This document shows, in pieces, positions 8,596 through 16,383 of a stretch of 64,000 bases of DNA. This DNA comes from Roseovarius marisflavi. GTDB lineage: Bacteria > Pseudomonadota > Alphaproteobacteria > Rhodobacterales > Rhodobacteraceae. Position numbers and translations under genes: made by a program. A model generated the notes under the pieces. It did no database searches and had not been told where the DNA came from. It worked only from the letters and a program-made list of their open reading frames with translations. The stretch is taken from NCBI RefSeq assembly GCF_900142625.1, contig NZ_FRBN01000017.1:1-64000 (forward strand), given 5' to 3'. How positions within the stretch are numbered: position 1 is the first letter of the stretch; each line of letters opens with the position of its first letter.

Positions 8596-9584
8596 CCGGA
8601 AGCGTTTCGCGGTCTGATCGAGGCCGCTTGCGCCGACCATGTGTCATGCTCCTGCCGTATGGCATTTTCGATCATCGGGGCGCAGGAGATGCTCCGCAAC
8701 CTGTCGCCAAGCCGTCCGGCCCATGCGGGATCAGGGGCCGTGCTATCGGTGAGGGTGATCGTGTCGACCAGGGATGTTTGCGCGAATGCCGTCACTGCAT
8801 CATTGGTCAGCAATCCGTGCGCGACGATGGCGTGTACCTCTGCCGCGCCGTGCGCGCGTGCCGCTTCGGCGGCCCGCAGGGTCGTGCCTCCGCCACAGAT
8901 CATGTCATCGACGATATAAACAGCGCAGTCGTCAACCTCGCCCGCGAAATGTGTGCCGGAGACCACCCCGGCGCTCCGGCGCTTTTCCATGAACCCGAAC
9001 GGCACGTCCTTGTCGGTGGTTTCCTGCAAGGCCTCGCGAAGCAGTTGCGCGCGCTTCACGCCGCCGGGATCGGGCGAGACGATAGCGACCGGTCGGTCGG
9101 TCGAACGCCCTGCGATCTCTGCGGCGAAGAGGTGTTCGGTGGAAAGGTGCAGCGTCCGGCAGCGATATGCATTCTGGAAAGCCGCCGGGTTGTGGACTTC
9201 GAGGGTCATCACGGTATCGACACCCACTGCCTCAAACAATTGCGCGACATATCGCGTCGTCACCGGATCTTGCGTCTTTGTCAGCCGGTCCTTTCGGGAA
9301 TAGGCAAGGTAGGGGGCGATCGCCGTGACACGTGCTGCGCCGTGATCGCGGCACGCGGCCAGAAAAAACAACAGTCGCAGTAACTTGTCGTTGGCTGACG
9401 CAACGGGTTCTCCGTTCAGGGACTGCAGCACGTAAACATCCTGCCCGCCAACATCCGCAAGCGGACGCGCCTTGTGCTCGCCTCCTTCAAACTCGCGCTC
9501 CTCATGCAGTGCGAGATCAAACCCGCCAGCCTTGGCGACCTTGAGGCCGAGCGTCTTTGATCGGTCGAGTGCAAAAAACAACAT
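8592..9584 (-). CDS. prs: Ribose-phosphate pyrophosphokinase
   Basis: The enzyme makes phosphoribosyl pyrophosphate from ribose 5-phosphate and ATP. The 330-residue protein carries the flexible-loop region (AYSRKDRLTKTQDP), the metal-binding stretch EVHNPAAFQNAYRC, the PRPP-binding loop VDDMICGGGTTLRAA, and the conserved DPGGVKRAQLL. ATG 9584 lies 5 nt after GAGG. An extended frame upstream has no conserved residues. This divergent copy lies within a stress-gene cluster, so it is probably an accessory enzyme next to a housekeeping prs elsewhere. The neighbouring phosphoribosyltransferase could use its product. Confidence 0.9.
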   Translation of the reverse strand: MLFFALDRSKTLGLKVAKAGGFDLALHEEREFEGGEHKARPLADVGGQDVYVLQSLNGEPVASANDKLLRLLFFLAACRDHGAARVTAIAPYLAYSRKDRLTKTQDPVTTRYVAQLFEAVGVDTVMTLEVHNPAAFQNAYRCRTLHLSTEHLFAAEIAGRSTDRPVAIVSPDPGGVKRAQLLREALQETTDKDVPFGFMEKRRSAGVVSGTHFAGEVDDCAVYIVDDMICGGGTTLRAAEAARAHGAAEVHAIVAHGLLTNDAVTAFAQTSLVDTITLTDSTAPDPAWAGRLGDRLRSISCAPMIENAIRQEHDTWSAQAASIRPRNASG

Positions 9585-9590
9585 GACACC

Positions 9591-9632
9591 TCTATACCGC
9601 CTTTCGGCACAGGGCGAATTGACGGCGGTCAA
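9591..9632. promoter_or_regulatory. Divergent Crp/Fnr-type box between prs and the DUF2267 gene
   Basis: A perfect palindrome TTGAC-GGCG-GTCAA lies at 9619-9632. Leftward, TATAGA at 9596-9591 is exactly 32 bp from the box centre and would place the prs transcript start at or beside its ATG. Rightward, the DUF2267 start codon is 70.5 bp from the centre, with a weak AATGCT at the expected -10 position. One dimer could serve both genes. Confidence 0.65.
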
Positions 9633-9695
9633 TGCGCCGTTCCCACGCGCGTGCGAATGCTGAAACAATGGTGCCACCGCAGGAAAGGCCTTCAA

Positions 9696-10118
9696 ATGAC
9701 CATCAAGGAAATCCCGATCTTACATCATGCCCCCCAGGTATTCGCCGAGTGGCTCAACGAACTTTGCGACGACCTTGGTTGGCAGAAGCCGCAGGCGTAT
9801 GTGTTGCTATGTGAAACGCTCCACACGATCCGGGACTTCCTGACCGTCGATGAAGCTGCGGATCTCGGAGCGCAGCTCCCCGTGCTTGTCCGCGGTGTCT
9901 ATTACGATGGCTGGGACCCGTCAAAGACACCGGTCAAACCGCGCAACAAGGCGGATCTTTTGAAACGTGTCCAATCCCGGTTTCAGAGAACGCCGCTCGA
10001 AGATCCCGAACGCGCCGTCGGTGCCGTGTTCGACCTGCTTCGCCGCCATATCTCGTGGGGCGAGTTCCAGCAGGTGAAGCAGTCAATGCGGCGCCCGATT
10101 CAGGAGCTCTGGGATTAA
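9696..10118 (+). CDS. DUF2267 family protein
   Basis: The 140-residue protein matches the DUF2267 family: FAEWLNELCDDLGWQKPQAY, then LLCETLHTIRDFLTVDEAADLGAQLP and LVRGVYYDGWDPSKTP. It also has the helical C-terminal half with AVFDLLRRHISWGEFQQVKQ. DUF2267 proteins are small, soluble and helical; their biochemical role is not established. They often lie next to universal stress, CBS and phosphoribosyl genes. I chose ATG 9696 because AGGAAAGG lies just upstream and the family begins there. The next gene starts three bases after the stop, so the two are probably co-transcribed. Confidence 0.85.
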   Translation: MTIKEIPILHHAPQVFAEWLNELCDDLGWQKPQAYVLLCETLHTIRDFLTVDEAADLGAQLPVLVRGVYYDGWDPSKTPVKPRNKADLLKRVQSRFQRTPLEDPERAVGAVFDLLRRHISWGEFQQVKQSMRRPIQELWD

Positions 10119-10121
10119 TTC

Positions 10122-11183
10122 ATGCATATGTCATCAGCGAGAACCGAGCCGATAAAGGACGCATTGGCGTCCGGCGAGGGGTCGCTGGCAGAACTGCATG
10201 CCTTTTTGAGAAGCGGCGCGCCTTGGCCGGATGAGCCACCTCCGAAGTGCATCGAAACCCACGCCTCGCTGGTCTATCTCACAAGCGACAGGGCATGGAA
10301 ACTGAAGAAGCCGGTCCGCTTGATGCATGTCGATCAGGTGTCTTTCGAAGCGCGCGCGCGGCTTTGCCGGGAGGAGTTTCGGCTGAATCGCGCGCTTTCC
10401 GGCGGCGTCTATCGTAGTTTGACTCCACTTGTCCGGCGCGCCGACGGATCGCTGGCCCTTGGCGGCGTCGGGCGGGTTGTCGACTGGCTGATCGAATCCC
10501 TTCGGCTTCCGGAGCAAGAGATGCTTGATCGTCGCCTTGTCTGTGGCCCCGCACCCGAATGTACCGAGATCGAGGCGGTTTGCGATCTGCTCGTCGGGTT
10601 TTACCGGCGCCAACCGCAATTGCCTGACCCCGGTGCCGTCTTTTATCCTCGCCTGCTCCAAGACGTCGAGACTGCCGCGACACATTTGCGCGAAATGGCC
10701 TCTGCCACCGGTGTTCCCGCACCAGAGCAGACTGTCGACTTCGCGGTTGCTGCACTCAAGACATGCCGAGAAGAAATCGTCGAACGGGCGCGTCTGGGTC
10801 TTGTGGTCGAGGGGCATGGCGATTTGCGCTGCGAACATGTCTGCCTGACCAGGCCTCCCGTCGTCTTTGACCGCCTTGAGATTGATCACGGGATGCGTGT
10901 TCTTGATCCATTCTACGAAATCAACGCGCTCGGTCTCGAATGCGCCTTGCAGGGAGCCGGATGGATTCGCGCGGTGATGCTGGTGAAGATGTCTTACGCG
11001 ATTGCGCCGCCGTCTCTTGCTCTGCTTACCGCTTACGGTGGGGTTGCATTGCTGACGCGGGCGCGCTTGGCCGCAAACCATTTTCGCGACATCGAGGTCG
11101 CGACCCCGGCCAAGTGGCGCGCGAAAACGAAACAGAACGTCGCAGCGGCGGCGCAACTTTTTGCAAAAGCCGGCGAAATCTGA
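10122..11183 (+). CDS. APH-like phosphotransferase-fold protein (COG2187 type)
   Basis: The 353-residue protein resembles the N-terminal half of COG2187/COG0645 proteins. These have an aminoglycoside-phosphotransferase fold and are often fused to a P-loop kinase. Features include ETHASLVYLTSDRAWKLKKPVR (nucleotide-binding lobe with Lys), REEFRLNRALSGGVY, and the Brenner-type motif GHGDLRCEHVCL followed by DRLEIDHGMRVLDPFYEINA. The P-loop kinase half is absent, so this is the single-domain form. The substrate is unknown, and antibiotic resistance should not be assumed. Mycobacterial Rv2004c of the DosR regulon belongs to the same family. No clear ribosome site precedes the start, which fits coupling to DUF2267. 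Confidence 0.8.
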   Translation: MHMSSARTEPIKDALASGEGSLAELHAFLRSGAPWPDEPPPKCIETHASLVYLTSDRAWKLKKPVRLMHVDQVSFEARARLCREEFRLNRALSGGVYRSLTPLVRRADGSLALGGVGRVVDWLIESLRLPEQEMLDRRLVCGPAPECTEIEAVCDLLVGFYRRQPQLPDPGAVFYPRLLQDVETAATHLREMASATGVPAPEQTVDFAVAALKTCREEIVERARLGLVVEGHGDLRCEHVCLTRPPVVFDRLEIDHGMRVLDPFYEINALGLECALQGAGWIRAVMLVKMSYAIAPPSLALLTAYGGVALLTRARLAANHFRDIEVATPAKWRAKTKQNVAAAAQLFAKAGEI

Positions 11184-11209
11184 GCGACGTTGCTCTGCAA
11201 CGACCCGCA

Positions 11210-11890
11210 TCAGTCATGGGGCAGGGCAGGGCGGGACTGCGCGGGCCGCTTGTGTGCGTGACAATCAATAATATCGATGACCGTCGCGTACGAGACGTGA
11301 TCAAAGTGCCGATAGTGCAGCCCCGCAGCCCGGAAGTTCGACGGGCTTTCGAGACAGATCACCTCATCACAATCCTGTTCGATCTCGGCGATCGTGTCGG
11401 GCCGCCCGGCCGACACCGCTGCGATCAGGCGCTTGGGGTCGGTCGCACGCCCGAAACTCAGCACAGCCCGCATGGTTGCGCCCGAGGCGATGCCGTCATC
11501 GACCACCACCGCAACGGTCTTGCCGACCAGCGGTATGGGGGCACGGCCTTTTGGATAGACTTGCCGTCGGCGGCTGATTTCCGGCAATTCACGCTCGGCC
11601 AGCCTTGTGATTTGCGCATCATCTATGCCGACCCGTCGTGCCATGTCTGCGCTGATGGTGATTTGGGGATCGTCCCCGTCTGTCACGGCGGCGATGGCAA
11701 GTTCCGTTTGCCCCGGGAAGCCGGCTTTCCGGACAAGGGCGATATCAGGCGGAACCTCCAGTGCGTCAGCGATCACGTCGGCGACAGGCAGGCCGCCGCG
11801 CGGCAATGCCAGCACCACCGTGGCTTTCGGATCGAGCGGAGGCAGGCGCTCCAAAAGCCTCAGGCCGGCCTCTTTTTCGTCTGTGAACAG
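11210..11890 (-). CDS. Phosphoribosyltransferase-family protein
   Basis: A type I phosphoribosyltransferase fold is visible: the beta strand VVLALPRGGLPVA near the N terminus, and the PRPP-binding motif TVAVVVDDGIASGATMRAV. The expected family start (FTDEKEAGLRLLERL) extends 12 codons upstream of the first TTG (11854) to CTG 11890, directly after an in-frame TGA. GTGAGG lies 6 nt before that CTG. I therefore propose a CTG start giving 226 residues. If wrong, TTG 11854 gives 214 residues lacking the conserved amino end. The gene lies 24 bp downstream of the universal stress gene and is probably in its operon. Rv0571c of the DosR regulon has a related domain. Confidence 0.8.
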   Translation of the reverse strand: MFTDEKEAGLRLLERLPPLDPKATVVLALPRGGLPVADVIADALEVPPDIALVRKAGFPGQTELAIAAVTDGDDPQITISADMARRVGIDDAQITRLAERELPEISRRRQVYPKGRAPIPLVGKTVAVVVDDGIASGATMRAVLSFGRATDPKRLIAAVSAGRPDTIAEIEQDCDEVICLESPSNFRAAGLHYRHFDHVSYATVIDIIDCHAHKRPAQSRPALPHD

Positions 11891-11914
11891 TCAAAGCCTC
11901 ACCTCACCTCTGCA

Positions 11915-12430
11915 TCAGGGTACGATGACGACGGTACAATCCGCATTGTGCAGCACCTTCTGTGAGACACTGCCAAGCAAGACCTCGCGCACGCGGCCCA
12001 GACCTCTGCGGCCCAGCACGAGCACGTCCGCCTTTTCGGCTTCGGCCACATCGAGGATTTCATCGGCGATGTCGCCAGCGCACATCTGGATCGTCACGTT
12101 GCGGGCACCGGCATCCTGAGCGCGCTGCTTGGCATGTTCGGCGATGCGATCTCCGAGCGCCGAGATGGCCTTTGCCATGCTCACTTCGTCGGCGGCACTC
12201 GGAAAGCGCATTGAAAATGCGCTCTGCCTGGTCGCATCATCGGGCGCAACCGGCAACACGATCCCCTCGCTCTCCGCCATTTTTGCGACTTCCTTCGAGG
12301 GCCTGCCGTACATCAGTACATGCACCACGCAGAGATCCTTGCCAAATTTTTCCGACAACGCGGCGGCGAAATCGACCGCCCGGTTTCCCGTGGCAGACCC
12401 GTCTGTGGCGACAATGATTTTACCTGTCAT
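11915..12430 (-). CDS. Universal stress protein (UspA family)
   Basis: The 171-residue protein has a single USP domain. The N terminus IIVATDGSATGNRAVDFAAAL contains the family Asp, and the C-terminal ATP-binding loop reads LGRRGLGRVREVLLGSVSQK, close to the G-2X-G-9X-G(S/T) consensus. USPs are cytoplasmic proteins induced under starvation, hypoxia or oxidative stress. The start has AGGAGG 9 nt upstream. A Crp/Fnr-type box lies 66.5 bp before the start codon, and the phosphoribosyltransferase follows on the same strand. Confidence 0.92.
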   Translation of the reverse strand: MTGKIIVATDGSATGNRAVDFAAALSEKFGKDLCVVHVLMYGRPSKEVAKMAESEGIVLPVAPDDATRQSAFSMRFPSAADEVSMAKAISALGDRIAEHAKQRAQDAGARNVTIQMCAGDIADEILDVAEAEKADVLVLGRRGLGRVREVLLGSVSQKVLHNADCTVVIVP

Positions 12431-12489
12431 GCTGATCTTCCTCCTGTGACCCGAAGGTGGAACGGTTGCATGATTCGCTGTGCAGTCGC

Positions 12490-12503
12490 TTGAGCGCAGT
12501 CAA
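12490..12503. promoter_or_regulatory. Crp/Fnr-type box upstream of the USP gene
   Basis: TTGAG-CGCA-GTCAA differs from the perfect palindrome by one base. Its centre is 66.5 bp from the USP start codon, nearly the same distance as for the CBS and exporter genes. No strong -10 element is evident. The box is over 200 bp from the phasin-like gene on the other side. Confidence 0.55.
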
Positions 12504-12709
12504 TCTGAGCCAAGTTCGCCGGTCCTGTCCGTTGTCTGCCGTCACCGCGAAAGGCCCGTTTTCTGTCAGTGTGGGATTCACATGAAAGCAAGCTTGATAT
12601 GGTTGGAAAACATCAAAGTAATTCCAACCGCCCGAATGCTCCGTCGCACTTTCCCTTTGTGGCTCTTGCGTGGAACAGACATTCGATGGCGCCCTGGTCC
12701 GAGGCTCAG

Positions 12710-13027
12710 ATGATAGGATGCGAGTGCCTGGTTGCCATGACTCAGGAGTTTGTTTCGTTCCTCGGCGAGCGCCTGGATCACGACAAACGGCTCATGAGCG
12801 ACCTTGCGCATTTGCAGACACCCGGGCACGCGCGGTCTTTCCGGGGCGGTTTCTTTGATACCGCGCGACAGGACTATGGCGAGGAGACCCGACAGTTGAC
12901 AGTGCTTTGCGTGGACGGCCTGAGTGATGCCGCCACCGAAATGCAAGACCGGACCGAGGAAACGCTTGCGGTTGCTTTCGGCGGAATGACGGATAAGGCA
13001 GCCTCGAAAACGGCAGAGGCATCTTGA
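12710..13027 (+). CDS. Phasin-like protein
   Basis: The 105-residue protein resembles phasins, which coat polyhydroxyalkanoate granules. It has an amphipathic start (AMTQEFVSFLGERLDHDKRL), a PGHARSFRGGFFDTARQDYG segment typical of phasin family 2, and a helical tail with DAATEMQDRTEETL. ATG 12710 has GAGG 5 nt upstream. ATG 12686 is possible but lacks a ribosome site and adds non-conserved residues. No PHA synthase or depolymerase is nearby. Phasin-like genes recur in low-oxygen stress loci of proteobacteria. The assignment rests on pattern and length only. Confidence 0.6.
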   Translation: MIGCECLVAMTQEFVSFLGERLDHDKRLMSDLAHLQTPGHARSFRGGFFDTARQDYGEETRQLTVLCVDGLSDAATEMQDRTEETLAVAFGGMTDKAASKTAEAS

Positions 13028-13170
13028 AATGCGGGTCAGGACAGGCCTTACATATCGCGATGGCACTCTGCCGCGCCAAGACCCGTTGCGCACAGCGATC
13101 GAGACGACCCCCTTCCTGAGGGCTTGGCTGTGTGGAACAGGGCTTGACGTACAAGGGTTAGCTGGCGAAC
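13028..13170. other. Degenerate non-coding stretch
   Basis: No gene is supported. The minus-strand frame of the IS110 fragment continues a few residues (VRQL) past its stop near 13170 and then loses similarity. Confidence 0.4.
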
Positions 13171-13374
13171 CTAATGGCCCAGCCCGGTCAACTGACGCGC
13201 CCAGTAATGACTTGTGGAACTGGCTTTCATGCCGACGAGGCAAGGACTGAGCCGCGCGAACAACGGCAATAGCTGAGTGCGCGGCGAAGGCAGGTTGAAA
13301 GCGCCCTCGTCACTTTCAGTGATCCCGTAACCCTGAAAGAGGCTCGTGGCGAGATTGATCCCAATTGTCTTGAC
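13171..13374 (-). pseudogene. Second IS110-family transposase remnant
   Basis: The minus strand encodes VKTIGINLATSLFQGYGITE, then LPLFARLSPCLVGMKASSTSHYWARQLTGLGH and a TAG. It matches the start of IS110-group transposases (IGIDLAKNVFQVHG, PCLIGMEACGSAHHWAR, then GHEVRLM). The stop replaces the expected Glu after GLGH. It lacks an obvious start codon and about 250 C-terminal residues. It differs clearly from the fragment at the left edge, so the two come from different elements. Confidence 0.7.
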
Positions 13375-13623
13375 CTGCAGGGGGCGGCTCCTCTGCGCTC
13401 GCAGATCATTAAAGCTGCACCACGGTGCAAAACGACGCCGGTTGGAGCATGAGCAATCCACCCCATCAGCTCTGCGAGAGCCGCACTGCAGCATCGGTTG
13501 ATGATTCAGACAACAGGATTGGCGCTGATTTGATCAATCGCAATCAGAACCACTTGCGAACGTTTACACTGACCGCCGGGAGAGCCTTCATCAAATCGGA
13601 AACTTGGCAGTGTGGCACGCAAT
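13375..13623. other. Intergenic stretch before the aminotransferase
   Basis: The DNA is moderately AT-rich. An open plus-strand frame (13425-13916) overlaps the aminotransferase in another frame and has no recognisable content. No promoter box of the TTGAC-N4-GTCAA type was found here. Confidence 0.4.
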
Positions 13624-14817
13624 ATGGAACAGACGATAATTTCGAAATCGCAATTGATCTCCGACAGATCCTGCAATCTGGAGATGTCGGCGATCAAACA
13701 GATGTCGATCCTGAACGCGAAAGTGCCCGACGCGGCGTCGCTTGCGTGGGGTCTGCCGTCATTCCGGACACCTGCCCCAATTCGGACCGCAACCAAGCAG
13801 GCGCTGGAAAACGATCCAAAGGCCGGCATGTACGCATTGCCCGGCGGACTGCCCGAGCTCTGCGTTGCCGCCGCACGAGAACACGAACACAGAACAGGAC
13901 AATGCGTCGATCCTGACAAGCAGGTGATGATTTCGGCGGGAAACATGGAGGGGCTTCAGACCCTTTTCCACGCAATTGTGGATCAAGGGGATGAGGTCAT
14001 CGTCACTGACCCCGGTTTCGTGTCACATATTTCACAGATCCGGTTCAATGGCGGTGTGCCGGTTTTCTGGCCCATGAAAGAAGCCAGGAGGTGGGACTTG
14101 GACATCGACGCTCTGCCAGAGCTGATCAGCCCGAAAACGAAGGCCATCGTTCTGGTCAATCCGTCGAACCCAACCGGTGCAATACTGTCCAGAAGAACGC
14201 TGCAGGGGGCGGCGCGCATCGCCCGTGCCCATGGTATTTTGATCATTATCGATGACCCATACAGCCACTTTGTCTATGACAACCGCGACCGCTTCTTCAA
14301 TCTTGCCTCCGATCCCTCTGTCGCTGACTGCATCGCCTATCTTTTTACATTCTCAAAAGCCTACGCCATGAGTGGTTGGCGGGTCGGATACATGGTCGTC
14401 CCCGAAGCACTGCGCAATGAGATCGTCAAGATCCACGATCTGACGATGATCTGCACTCCTCGAATAAGCCAGATCGCAGCGCTGGCCGCGCTGGAGAATG
14501 AACCGGTTCACCTGGTCGAGTTTGAACGCATATTGGACCGTCGTCGTGCATTGATTTGTGAGCGGCTTGACCGGTTGCCGCATGTCTTTAGCTATGTCCG
14601 CCCGCAGGGCGCCTATTACGTCTTTCCCCGTGTACTTGTTCGCCATGACAATGCTGATCGGTTTGCGCGCGATCTGCTGGACCAGGTGCATGTGACGGTC
14701 ACGCCAGGCAGCGCATTCGGTCCGTCGGGCGAGAACCATGTCCGGATGGCCTATTGTGTCGAGGACGACGTGATCAACCTGGCATTTGATCGACTGGAGG
14801 CCCATTTTGGGGCCTGA
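13624..14817 (+). CDS. PLP-dependent aminotransferase, class I/II
   Basis: The protein is a fold-type I aminotransferase of about 397 residues. It shows the substrate-region GLPSF and YALPGGLPEL, the cofactor-binding stretch ISAGNMEGLQTLF, NPSNPTG, IIIDDPYSHFVYD and the Schiff-base lysine in FTFSKAYAMSGWRVGY. The arrangement fits the aspartate/aromatic aminotransferase group. The substrate cannot be fixed from sequence. ATG 13624 and GTG 13612 are both possible starts, and neither has a good ribosome site. It sits between two transposon or element scars and may have been carried with them. Confidence 0.85.
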   Translation: MEQTIISKSQLISDRSCNLEMSAIKQMSILNAKVPDAASLAWGLPSFRTPAPIRTATKQALENDPKAGMYALPGGLPELCVAAAREHEHRTGQCVDPDKQVMISAGNMEGLQTLFHAIVDQGDEVIVTDPGFVSHISQIRFNGGVPVFWPMKEARRWDLDIDALPELISPKTKAIVLVNPSNPTGAILSRRTLQGAARIARAHGILIIIDDPYSHFVYDNRDRFFNLASDPSVADCIAYLFTFSKAYAMSGWRVGYMVVPEALRNEIVKIHDLTMICTPRISQIAALAALENEPVHLVEFERILDRRRALICERLDRLPHVFSYVRPQGAYYVFPRVLVRHDNADRFARDLLDQVHVTVTPGSAFGPSGENHVRMAYCVEDDVINLAFDRLEAHFGA

Positions 14818-14978
14818 CGCGACCTTGTTCACTGATAATATGGATCGGTGCGTTGCGTCACTCGACCACGTTTAATGGCCGAGGCTGCCTGAGCGCCACT
14901 CGACTCGATTGGTTGCGTTCGCAGGCGGAATGCTGTGGGCGAAGACTGGTCTTCGCCTGACCGTGACGAACAGGTTTC

Positions 14979-15185
14979 TCAGTCAGGCTTGTCAACAAAA
15001 CGCAGGGTGCTTACGGGGCGCACGAAGCTGGCATGAGGCCCTTCATCGGCATCTCTGACATCGACGCTCAATTCGACGGTGTCACCTTCGTTCAGATCGT
15101 CATATCCATCGTTGGCGACACTATTGCGATGGAAATAGACAAGCCGCCCGTCCGTGGTCGAGATCTGCCCACTGTCCGTGTATCC
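14979..15185 (-). pseudogene. Cold-shock-like domain fragment (HPF/RaiA-CSD type)
   Basis: A minus-strand stretch encodes DGRLVYFHRNSVANDGYDDL, then EGDTVELSVDVRDADEGPHASFV. This is the C-terminal cold-shock-like domain found in fused hibernation-factor (HPF/RaiA) proteins (DGREIYFHRNSV, GDEV, GPQAS). The frame before it has no homology to HPF and overlaps the end of the ankyrin gene in another frame. I read this as the leftover 3' end of an HPF-CSD gene whose front was lost by recombination. Confidence 0.55.
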
Positions 15186-16383
15186 GTTCAACGAGCTGAA
15201 TGGCATATTCCTTGCGCTTTGCTTTGAAACTCTCTGCGGAGTACTGCGCCAGATCGCACGCTTCCCCAAGCTCGCTTCTACCCATTTGATATGCCGTACA
15301 TGCCAATCTCATTTCGAAGATCGTAGCCCGCCCAAATTCTGCGGCAAAAATGGCAGGTGTCTTTCCGGTGTAAGTCTGGAGCGTCGGGTTCGCGCCAGCA
15401 GCAAGAAGAATCTCAAAACATCGATCAGCTCCGACCTTGGCTGCTGAATGCAATGCTGTCCGGCCAAGCGCATCCTGAGCATTGATTCCGTCACGCATGC
15501 GATCATACACGAGGCGATCGACGAGTGCTTTTACCATGTCCACATCATTTCGATCGGCGGCCAACATCAACGCCGTCTGTTTTAGATAGTCACGCGCTTC
15601 CAGAACGTCTCTGGGCAGCAAGCCGACCATCTTCAAATGCGTTGCGGCCATCGAATTGGCCCGTTCAGCGGGTTCTTTGGGGATCCCGGAATGGGTCGGT
15701 ATTTGCCGCTTCACACGCACAAGATCCAGCACCATCTTTGATGTCACAGTGAAGAACGTGTCGCCACGCACATTTCTTAGCTTGCGCTTCAGCTTGCCGC
15801 GAAACTGCTTGATGAACCCGCGCACCTCGTCCTCTGAAGCGCCCGACAGAAGCAAACCTGCGTATGCGCGAATGATCTCGGATTCTTGTTGAAGCGGCAC
15901 TTCGATTTCCACCCCTTCATACGGGCGAACAATGTTGTCCCAGAACCAAGCCGCGTGATCGGCGGCAGCCAACCGCATTGAATAATCGATCGGGCCTTCG
16001 CCGAGTTTCCAGCGAGCTGCATCTTGAGGCTGGACTGATTTGCAAAGAATTCGAAAACTGCGTTCCGCACTGCCACGGTTGAACGCATCCTGAGCAACAG
16101 TCATTGAGAAGTTGAGCTTTGCGATTTTCAGTTTCAATGGCCCGATGGACGACGTCATGCAAAGTTCCAAAGCCTTTTCGGCATGCTGGCGCGCTTCCTC
16201 AAAACTTCCAGACGAAAGAGCGCTAAGGGCAGATAAATAGGCGAGATCCGGTTCAAATTCAGCGATGCTGGGCAATTGTCGAAGCTTCACCAAGCATGCA
16301 GCGACATGGAACTGGCGACTGGGATCATGGCCCCTCCAAGCCACCAGGATTTTCTCGATGGCTATGCGACATGTAGTTTGACA
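15121..16383 (-). pseudogene. Ankyrin-repeat protein, 5'-truncated
   Basis: The frame is open from the junction with the integrase fragment. The first residues are CRIAIEKILVAWRGHDPSRQ, and the first usable start is GTG 16344. It encodes about 410 residues. The N-terminal half is helical and TPR-like (EEARQHAEKALELC). The C-terminal third has ankyrin repeats: QTALMLAADRNDVDMVKALV, then GRTALHSAAKVGADRCFEIL and AGANPTLQTYTGKTPAIFAA. The coding sense before GTG 16344 suggests the true amino end is missing. The last 20 residues run over the cold-shock fragment in another frame. The function is unknown; it may still be expressed from the GTG. Confidence 0.55.

Noticed and set aside
10122-11183. 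Antibiotic-resistance (aminoglycoside kinase) reading of the COG2187 protein
   Set aside because: Only the fold and HGD motif are shared. The family is broad, and the neighbours point to stress physiology.
10134-11210. A 358-codon minus-strand frame over the APH-like gene
   Set aside because: The plus strand has the HGDLRCEH motif and a coherent fold pattern; the reverse frame has none.
13425-13916. A 163-codon plus-strand frame before the aminotransferase
   Set aside because: It overlaps the aminotransferase in another frame, and its protein has no recognisable pattern.
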